This document shows positions 58,292 to 64,000 of a stretch of DNA of 64,000 nt, in pieces. The translations under genes were made by a program, and so were the position numbers. The DNA is from Sutcliffiella rhizosphaerae (GTDB taxonomy: Bacteria; Bacillota; Bacilli; Bacillales; Bacillaceae_I), in contig NZ_CAKJTJ010000009.1 in assembly GCF_917563925.1 (NCBI RefSeq), forward strand, positions 1 to 64,000, written 5' to 3'. Below the pieces are notes generated by a model. That model was not told where the DNA came from. It saw only the letters and a program-made list of their open reading frames with translations, and did no database searches. Each line of letters opens with the position of its first letter. Position 1 is the stretch's first letter.

Positions 58292-58891
58292 CTATTGTGT
58301 TTTTGAAAATTCTTCTATTATTTCACAAACTTCAATTCTTCCATTAACCAATAGCTCCGGGAGTTCATTTTTCAGGTTACCCTTCCAGTACTCCCTAGCC
58401 TGTGCCATTTTTCGAGAAAACGATATTCCATCTTCCTTTGGTAAAAGGTTTCCGTCTCCTTCAAAATAATTTCCTTGTACTTTTAATTTTACAATCTGTA
58501 ATACATTGCGATAGTGAGCTTCAAAAATTTCTTTCCATTTTAATACGTCTTCATAGCTTTTAGCTGCATAAATGCAGGACAATCGGGAAGGATGCTCTGG
58601 GAATTCTTCCAGCCTAACCATTTCAACTAGTACTTCTCTTATCGCCCTGATGGTTTGACCTACATACTTTAAAGAGACTTCTGTATTTTCTTTATTTAGC
58701 ATTAAATCATCGTTTGTGCAGTTGTTGTGTAAAATTTGAATAAAATCTTCCCCGTTAGAATTTACATGCTCCTTCTCAAAAAAGAATTTATATAAGGTGT
58801 TTTTTTGATTTTTATCAAAATGGATAACTTGTCCAAGACTCATTCTTTTCCTTGTCACAAGGTGATATACATAAAATTCATTCTCTGTCAT
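58292..58891 (-). CDS. DUF2441 domain protein
   Basis: About 199 residues: [20 protein letters not shown] and [14 protein letters not shown] at the N-terminus, [20 protein letters not shown] in the middle, FEGDGNLLP near 150, all of which match DUF2441 from memory. It is probably cytoplasmic and of unknown function. ATG 58891 behind GGGGGG is preferred over upstream codons. Confidence 0.78.
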   Translation of the reverse strand: MTENEFYVYHLVTRKRMSLGQVIHFDKNQKNTLYKFFFEKEHVNSNGEDFIQILHNNCTNDDLMLNKENTEVSLKYVGQTIRAIREVLVEMVRLEEFPEHPSRLSCIYAAKSYEDVLKWKEIFEAHYRNVLQIVKLKVQGNYFEGDGNLLPKEDGISFSRKMAQAREYWKGNLKNELPELLVNGRIEVCEIIEEFSKTQ

Positions 58892-59100
58892 TTTTAGTCC
58901 CCCCATTATTATAAAGCTCCTGATACAAAGGGCCAACTGACAAGGAAGAAAAGTAAAACCATAAGTGCAATCCTGTAGCTATCCAAATAAACAAACTCAC
59001 TACTAAAAGGAAATGGGCTAATGGTGGAATAACTTCTCTCACAAAAACAGCTAAAATGATGAAAACATATCCAATATTTTGTCACTATTTTTAATATCAT
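58878..59100 (-). pseudogene. Probable frameshifted small membrane-protein gene
   Basis: ATG 59100 behind AGGTG reads MILKIVTK and then a membrane-like stretch in the next phase: [40 protein letters not shown] and [20 protein letters not shown], ending at 58878 inside the DUF2441 gene start. An indel near 59075 would join them. The other open frame here is less protein-like. Confidence is moderate because T-rich DNA yields hydrophobic frames by chance. Confidence 0.4.
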
Positions 59101-59132
59101 ATATTTTTTCACCTATCTAATTAAAAAATGAA

Positions 59133-59159
59133 GAAGCTTGCCACAAGCCGGCAAGCTTC
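59133..59159 (-). terminator. Terminator of the 64-aa gene
   Basis: Perfect 10-bp stem GAAGCTTGCC / GGCAAGCTTC; on the minus strand it ends in TTCATTTTTT. Confidence 0.85.
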
Positions 59160-59184
59160 ATTGAAAATACATTTTTATAAATGT

Positions 59185-59379
59185 CTAAAACCAATGATTT
59201 GTTTTGTTACCGTAAGGGTTATGGTTATGGTTATGTTTTAGAAGATCATCTTTGACTGTTCCGATTCCATCATTTACATTTTTGTCGCTCATCCTTTTAT
59301 AACGGTCCGATACTTTGTCAAAAAGATAACAAAATGCTAATAAAAATAGAATAAATAGTAAGAGGTAAATTCCATACAT
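59185..59379 (-). CDS. Single-pass membrane protein, 64 aa
   Basis: One N-terminal helix (YLLLFILFLLAFCYLF) followed by a polar cytoplasmic-type tail with histidine and asparagine (KHNHNHNPYGNKTNHWF). The H-N-H-N-H-N-P-Y-G-N run is unusual for so small a protein and could bind metal. GGGGAAT before the ATG. Family unknown. Confidence 0.6.
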   Translation of the reverse strand: MYGIYLLLFILFLLAFCYLFDKVSDRYKRMSDKNVNDGIGTVKDDLLKHNHNHNPYGNKTNHWF

Positions 59380-59454
59380 AAAATTCCCCGCTTTATGTAT
59401 AGTATTCTACATACTCACCAAGGTTTCCTGTTAAAACCACAAAATGTAAAATTT

Positions 59455-59964
59455 TTATAATTCTAGGGAAAACAGCTTTACCTCTTCGGAATCCTGAGAA
59501 AGCTTAATCATTCTTTCAAATGTCAAACCTATTTTTTCTAAAAGTTTACCAGAACTCAAATTATCAGGGGAGGTTATTGCTACGAGACGCTTAAGACCAT
59601 GTACTTCTTTTCCATAGAGCTTCACTGCATCGGCAGCTTCATAGGCATATCCTTTTGACCAAAAGGCAGGAAGGAAAGCATACCCAATATCAACATCTTC
59701 CAATCCATCCCTTTTAATAAGTCCACATAATCCAATCGGAGTTCCGTTCTCTTTTAACTCTGTTACAAAAAGACCGAAACCTATTTGTTTATACATAGCC
59801 ATAGGACCTTCTTCAATATACTTTCGTGCATCATCAAGTGTTTTTATCCCCTTATCGCCGATGAACTGTATCCAGGACGGTTCATTCAGCAGCTTAAGAA
59901 TAAATTCTGCATCATTTGTTGTTAACCTTCGTATAATTAAACGCTCAGTCTCAAGAACTTTCAA
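59455..59964 (-). CDS. GNAT acetyltransferase, RimJ/RimL type
   Basis: About 169 residues: LKVLETERLIIRRLTTNDAE at the start, AFLPAFWSKGYAYEAADAVK for acetyl-CoA binding, and GKLLEKIGLTFERMIKLSQD. An ATG at 59973 sits directly on the AGAAGG site; TTG at 59964 is better spaced. Lies 18 bp after the SEDS gene and may be co-transcribed. Confidence 0.83.
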   Translation of the reverse strand: MKVLETERLIIRRLTTNDAEFILKLLNEPSWIQFIGDKGIKTLDDARKYIEEGPMAMYKQIGFGLFVTELKENGTPIGLCGLIKRDGLEDVDIGYAFLPAFWSKGYAYEAADAVKLYGKEVHGLKRLVAITSPDNLSSGKLLEKIGLTFERMIKLSQDSEEVKLFSLEL

Positions 59965-59981
59965 TGTATGCATCCTTCTTT

Positions 59982-61217
59982 CTAAATATTAGTTGGAATG
60001 AAATTCTTTCTTCTATAAGTACTAAGTAATATTCCTATAAATATAGCATTTAACAAGATTGGAAGGAATCCATAACTTAAAAAAGGTAATGGAACAGACA
60101 TTAGAGGCAGCACTCCTATAACCATTCCTAAGTTATAGAAAAGTTGATAGGCAAATAGGGTTGTACTTCCAACGATAAGAAGTCGCCCAAATTCAGATTT
60201 AATTTCCTTCAATATTTTTAAAGCTTTTATTATCAAAAATAGTAATGCTCCCAATATTATTAGAGATATGATGTAACCTGTCCCGTATACTATCGTTAAG
60301 GCCGCAAAGTCAGTATGAGGAAGCATGGTATCCTCTGAAAGACCCTTAGGGTACCAAGAAGCTTCCATTAATATTTTTCTTGCAATTGAAATTGCGTAAT
60401 TGTCACCTTCAAGCATCGCAAGTATTCTGTGCCGATGATATATAGAATTTGGAAGAGCAACGAATGGAAGGGAAAAAAGAGCTATAAAAGTAAATATTGT
60501 TTTAAACATTTTACGGTAGAGAAGCATTCCAGCTATCATCACAATAAATGCACCGAACATCGCAACGTTAAAAAGAGATATTATTAAGGCAAAAGAGAAC
60601 ATTAGTGAAATGACGAGGAATAACCATTCCCTTGTTCTAAGCGGCTTAGCCAAGAAGCCTGCAACTGCTATTAATAATAATGGAATAGCCAGGTTTGAGT
60701 TTAAATTAGTACTTAATAAGAACGGTCTATCAATAAACCAAATGAAGTCGCTGAATCGCTCATTAAATTGCGTCAAGAACAAAAGATAAACAACCGTCAT
60801 TATTAGGAATGCTGCCCTATATTTCAACCATGATTCATAGTTTAAAAACATCATGATACCTGCAATAAATAAACCTATTAAAACATAAGTGATTTTATTG
60901 CTCCAAGATAAATGGTAGCCCGACCCTTCGAGAAGATACAGTAATATAAACCCTGCGAGCAATAGGAAAACAAATACACCAATAATACTCCAATCAATCA
61001 TTGGTCTATAAAGGTGATTAAATTTCTTTCCTATTGTGGTCGGATTACCCATTTCTTTTATTGCTTTGCTTTCCGCATTTGACGTGCTAAATCCTTTGAG
61101 CGCATATTCTTTCGTTTTGATTTGAAGATGGAAGCTTAATTCTTTTTCTACAAGAGCTTTTGCCTCTTTTGATTTAATCCATTGCGTAACAGAAAAGAGA
61201 AACTGGGATTTGTTCAT
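59982..61217 (-). CDS. SEDS (FtsW/RodA/SpoVE-like) protein with HAAS-type N-terminal domain
   Basis: A 411-residue membrane protein. Residues 1-72 form a cytoplasmic HAAS/permease-prefix-like domain (VEKELSFHLQIKTKEYALKG, EMGNPTTIGKKFNHLYRP). From about 74 a ten-helix SEDS fold follows, with MLEGDNYAISIARKILMEAS in the large loop (Asp as in the catalytic loop of RodA/FtsW), LPHTDFAALTIVYGTG and MVIGVLPLMSVPLPFLSYG as family hallmarks. SEDS proteins polymerise glycan strands with a partner transpeptidase, none of which is encoded nearby. Coupled to PadR by a 4-bp overlap. Confidence 0.85.
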   Translation of the reverse strand: MNKSQFLFSVTQWIKSKEAKALVEKELSFHLQIKTKEYALKGFSTSNAESKAIKEMGNPTTIGKKFNHLYRPMIDWSIIGVFVFLLLAGFILLYLLEGSGYHLSWSNKITYVLIGLFIAGIMMFLNYESWLKYRAAFLIMTVVYLLFLTQFNERFSDFIWFIDRPFLLSTNLNSNLAIPLLLIAVAGFLAKPLRTREWLFLVISLMFSFALIISLFNVAMFGAFIVMIAGMLLYRKMFKTIFTFIALFSLPFVALPNSIYHRHRILAMLEGDNYAISIARKILMEASWYPKGLSEDTMLPHTDFAALTIVYGTGYIISLIILGALLFLIIKALKILKEIKSEFGRLLIVGSTTLFAYQLFYNLGMVIGVLPLMSVPLPFLSYGFLPILLNAIFIGILLSTYRRKNFIPTNI

Positions 61218-61615
61218 CTATTGCTGCCTCCACTCCACAATTCCTGAAGCTTTTCACTCAAACTTTTTCTTGTTTCCCCTTCTAACTCTTCAAGCAATTT
61301 ATGTCCTTTTCTTGCCAGCTTATATCGTTTTTCTGATTCCACCCAGTAACTTTCTAGAACATGTTGCTGTTCTAAGTCATGCAAGGAAGTAAAAAGCATT
61401 CCCTCTAAATCTTCAAAAGCCGTAATTCCTCGAGCCCTTAATCCTTTGATAACTTCTGCTCCAGATTTTTCTGTTCGCAGAAGCTGCAATATCGCTAATC
61501 TGTAATCGTTTTTGATACTTTTGCGAATGGCATCCATTTGCTTTTTTTCGAAAATTAGTTCTTTCATTACCGTGTTTTCCATTGATTTTCGCAGACGTTT
61601 TAATTTATCTTCCAT
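61214..61615 (-). CDS. PadR-like transcriptional regulator
   Basis: About 133 residues: a basic helical N-terminus (EDKLKRLRKSMENTVMKELI), then a winged helix (DYRLAILQLLRTEKSGAEVI, ALRARGIT, HDLEQQHVLESYWVESEKRY) and a short end. PadR regulators are often encoded beside HAAS-domain proteins. TTG and ATG starts at 61621, 61618 and 61615 are all open; the last has the best spacing from GAGGAG. Overlaps the SEDS gene (4 bp) and ECF gene (11 bp). Confidence 0.8.
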   Translation of the reverse strand: MEDKLKRLRKSMENTVMKELIFEKKQMDAIRKSIKNDYRLAILQLLRTEKSGAEVIKGLRARGITAFEDLEGMLFTSLHDLEQQHVLESYWVESEKRYKLARKGHKLLEELEGETRKSLSEKLQELWSGGSNR

Positions 61616-62150
61616 CATCAATCTCCTCTAATACTTTTTTTAGGAGTTGCTTAGCCTTTCGTAATCTTGTTTTTATTGTGTTAATGTTAACTTTAAGAAT
61701 AACCTCTAACTCTTTTAATGAATGATTCTCAAAATAATATAAATAGAGAACTTCACGGTAGTTGACAGGCAATTGTAGGACCGCCCGGGATAGCATTTCA
61801 TCTTCCTCTTTATGTATAACTACCGTTTCTACACTCTCATTACTAGTTCTACTATTCTCCCAATGATTGTTACTCACCATAACATTACGATAATGCCAGC
61901 TTTTCAAGTAATCTTTGCAATGATTTATAGCAATACGCCAAATCCATGTTTTCACAGAAGATGCCCCTTTATATGTATGTAAAGCTCGAAAACATTTAAT
62001 AAAAATTTCCTGTGTTAAGTCCTGTGCCACTTCATTATTTTTCACATATGAAAATGCCAAAAACAAAATATCTTGACCGTACTTTTCCATTAAGTAATCC
62101 ATCACTTCTTCTGAGTCATTACAATCTATTTTTTCTAACAATAAATCCAA
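61605..62150 (-). CDS. ECF sigma factor (intact)
   Basis: About 181 residues: region 2 with MEKYGQDILFLAFSYVKNNE, AQDLTQEIFIKCFRALHTYK and VKTWIWRIAINHCKDYLKSW; a linker; region 4 with LPVNYREVLYLYYFENHSLK and NINTIKTRLRKAKQLL. No anti-sigma gene follows; instead PadR and a SEDS protein do. TTG 62150 follows AAGAGGTGAAG and is preferred over the earlier TTG at 62174. It is the only one of three ECF genes in the window with an unbroken frame. Confidence 0.87.
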   Translation of the reverse strand: MDLLLEKIDCNDSEEVMDYLMEKYGQDILFLAFSYVKNNEVAQDLTQEIFIKCFRALHTYKGASSVKTWIWRIAINHCKDYLKSWHYRNVMVSNNHWENSRTSNESVETVVIHKEEDEMLSRAVLQLPVNYREVLYLYYFENHSLKELEVILKVNINTIKTRLRKAKQLLKKVLEEIDDGR

Positions 62151-62220
62151 CAGCTTCACCTCTTTTACTACCAATTAGACGATACATAAGCGTAAGAAGT
62201 TTTTAACATTCAAATAAAAA

Positions 62221-62245
62221 AAGCCCAGGACAATGATCCGGACTT
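62221..62245 (-). terminator. Histidine kinase terminator
   Basis: On the minus strand AAGTCCGGA pairs with TCCTGGGCTT (two G-U pairs), then TTTTTTTATTTG. It lies 78 bp past the kinase stop. Confidence 0.7.
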
Positions 62246-62322
62246 AACTTATATCAACTCTTTCTTTCAGCCATAAATGAGGAAAAATGGTTTCCACTTG
62301 ATCCCCCACACCATGGTTAAAG

Positions 62323-63870
62323 CTATAGAGCCTCTCGCGGCAGAATAATATCCACCACTGCACCACCATTTTTAGCGTTCCCAATTTGGATTTCGCCATT
62401 ATGAATGGTTTCCACAATTCGTTTGCAAACCATTAATCCAAGACCATTGCCACTTTTTTTCGTTGTCAGAAAAGGCTGTCCTAGTCGTTTGCGAATTTGG
62501 TTGGAAAAGCCGATACCATCATCCTTAAAACGAATCAGGAGTTGGTCATCTTCCATGGATTTAACACTAATTATGAGCTTTCCGTTCTGTCCCATTGCTT
62601 CCACACTATTTTTCACAAGATTAATAAATACTTGCTTCAGTTGGTTACCATCGCAATAGATAGGCATAGTCTCTTGGAAATCGTATATAATTTCCACATT
62701 TTTGGTGATTGCAAAACTGGACAATAATACGCCAATTTCACTTATCAAATCGCACAGATTATGCCAATCTTTCTCTTGGATAGTAGGTCTTGAAAGTACG
62801 AGAAATTCGTTGGTAATCTGATCAATTCTATTAATTTCATTGAGCATGATTTCTGGAAATGTGCCACTCTCACCAGCTCTCAGTTGGATGAATCCCTTTA
62901 AAGTGGTAAGGGGATTTTTTATTTCATGTGCAACTCCTGCAGCAAGCTGTCCAACGATTGTTAGTTTTTCGGCATTTTGAATATATGCTTCTGTTTTAAT
63001 ATATTCTGTTATGTCATGCAGTTGTATGATTGTCCCTTCCTGGAAAGGAAAGAAATCAACTAGACATGTTAGAGTATCTGTTTCATTTTGAAATACTATT
63101 TTGAAATCCTGGACGGATTTCCCTTCTATGTATGAAGTATATACTTGACTTAATTGGCTTATTTCTTTAATGGAGGTACACGTTTGACACTGTAACACAC
63201 CTAAAAAGCTCTCAGCCTTTGGGTTAATTTTCACGATGGTCCCATTGCTATCAATTACGATATAGCCTGTTGTGGACTGTTCTAGCATCATATGGTTTAA
63301 CTCATCCAAGTACCTGTTTTTCTCAAGGAGGTCCATTTCTCTTTGGATAGAATCGACGACCGTTACTAAAGAAGCCATGATTAATGGATTTGCCACATGT
63401 ATGAACGTCATTAAGGAAATCGTGCCAATCACTTTATTTTGGTGAAACAGTGGCGCACTATAGCAGGCAGTTTCTTTGAGGAAATCATGAAAATGCCCCT
63501 CCCCAATTATTTGAACAGGCATAGCAAGATTAATTGCTGCCGCAATGGAGTTGATTCCAGCTTGCTCTTCTGCAAAGCATACACCTTTTGATAGACCTAG
63601 TTGATTCACTACCGTATCCTCTATGCTTGGATCACCCAAGTATTCGATAATGTTTGCCTTATCATCGGTTATCCCAACAAGTAAGGGTATGCCTTGACAA
63701 TTTTCCAAAAATTTATTCATAAACAATCGTGTGATGTCCAATATTTTTTTGTAATCCATTTGAATTTTGCCTAAGTCCTCTTGCGCTATACTCACAAAGG
63801 AGGGAAGAACATTTGGATCTAATCTATTTTTAAGACACCTCTCACGTGCCTCCAATAAATAGCTGTCTAA
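62323..63870 (-). CDS. GAF-PAS sensor histidine kinase, sporulation-kinase type
   Basis: About 515 residues with no membrane segment. Order: N-terminal GAF-like domain with Cys and ITDDKANIIEYLGDPSIEDT (about 60-175), PAS domain (GYIVIDSNGTIVKINPKAES, about 195-290), HisKA with His315 in AAGVAHEIKNPLTTLKGFIQ, HATPase with FINLVKNSVEAMGQNGK (N box), DDGIGF (G1) and GNGLGLMVCKRI (G2). This cytoplasmic GAF-PAS-HisKA layout resembles sporulation phosphorelay kinases and GAF-AAA-linked sensors. No response regulator gene is adjacent. ATG 63870 (MLDSYLL) follows AAAGGATGA. Confidence 0.88.
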   Translation of the reverse strand, partial: LDSYLLEARERCLKNRLDPNVLPSFVSIAQEDLGKIQMDYKKILDITRLFMNKFLENCQGIPLLVGITDDKANIIEYLGDPSIEDTVVNQLGLSKGVCFAEEQAGINSIAAAINLAMPVQIIGEGHFHDFLKETACYSAPLFHQNKVIGTISLMTFIHVANPLIMASLVTVVDSIQREMDLLEKNRYLDELNHMMLEQSTTGYIVIDSNGTIVKINPKAESFLGVLQCQTCTSIKEISQLSQVYTSYIEGKSVQDFKIVFQNETDTLTCLVDFFPFQEGTIIQLHDITEYIKTEAYIQNAEKLTIVGQLAAGVAHEIKNPLTTLKGFIQLRAGESGTFPEIMLNEINRIDQITNEFLVLSRPTIQEKDWHNLCDLISEIGVLLSSFAITKNVEIIYDFQETMPIYCDGNQLKQVFINLVKNSVEAMGQNGKLIISVKSMEDDQLLIRFKDDGIGFSNQIRKRLGQPFLTTKKSGNGLGLMVCKRIVETIHNGEIQIGNAKNGGAVVDIILPREAL

Positions 63871-64000
63871 CATGACAATCATCCTTTTAGACTATTATTT
63901 TCCCAATCTTTAAAGTATACAATAAGGTCCATGGCTTGTACAAAAAACATTAGGTAAGCTTTGCCCTGAATTAAGTTATTCAACAAAAATCAGTAATACC

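Noticed and set aside
62246-62322. Short minus-strand frame after the kinase (VGDQVETIFPHLWLKERVDIS)
   Set aside because: Looks protein-like but has no ribosome site; 20 codons are too few to call.
1-64000. Prophage, integrative element or defense island
   Set aside because: No integrase, transposase, phage structural, restriction or CRISPR genes were seen.

Overview
The window looks like a chromosomal segment of a low-GC, endospore-forming member of the Bacillaceae (Bacillus or a close relative such as Sutcliffiella). This rests on many strong AGGAGG-type ribosome sites, frequent TTG and GTG starts, an M4 thermolysin-like protease, Bacillus-restricted small families (DUF3951, DUF4083, DUF4177, DUF2441, DUF2711, YfjL-like) and two copies of the common Bacillaceae intergenic repeat with the CGCTTTCCGCGGG core. 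I saw no rRNA, tRNA, CRISPR array, prophage or transposase. The species assignment is inference.

Layout. 1-7.4 kb: YebC-type factor, purine/pyrimidine permease, TPR protein, and a run of minus-strand acetyltransferases, a HAD phosphatase and a nucleotidyltransferase. 7.7-18.2 kb: M4 protease, flavodoxin-like reductase divergent from a MerR regulator, O-methyltransferase, a broken methyltransferase, ketopantoate reductase, and a large membrane-anchored glycosidase-like protein. 18.4-27.1 kb: hydrolase, a broken ECF sigma/anti-sigma pair, and an ABC transporter-PadR operon with a palindromic operator, facing DinB and glutaminase genes. 27.2-35.7 kb: methyltransferase, membrane proteins, a patch of decayed genes and repeats, a protease-like protein lacking its catalytic Glu, and a DUF1272-isochorismatase fusion. 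35.7-41.0 kb: HxlR/VOC pair, a complete adaA-alkA-ogt alkylation-repair operon, and a small-membrane-protein cluster led by a gene with one nonsense codon. 41.2-49.2 kb: ArsR-SRPBCC-reductase operon with two operators, phosphotransferase, phosphatase, a wrecked Fe-alcohol dehydrogenase, esterase and small membrane proteins. 49.4-64.0 kb: an ABC exporter preceded by a leader peptide and alternative hairpins, HD-GYP protein, a second ECF/anti-sigma module with a broken sigma gene, an intact ECF-PadR-SEDS operon and a sporulation-type histidine kinase.

Two themes cut across the window. First, four intergenic arrays (2.3, 6.6, 11.7 and 14.8 kb) repeat a short core word at a 21-bp period, close to two helical turns, with unrelated sequence between cores and a core that varies by locus. 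I do not recognise them as a named element. Second, gene decay is unusually dense: about fifteen genes carry frameshifts, nonsense codons or truncations, nearly all accessory, while housekeeping-type genes are intact. This points to real decay, although a few single-base indels in A-tracts could be sequencing errors.

Many intergenic regions also hold tiny single-helix membrane-protein genes with good ribosome sites. The transcription units most worth testing are the leader-controlled ABC exporter and the ECF-PadR-SEDS operon.
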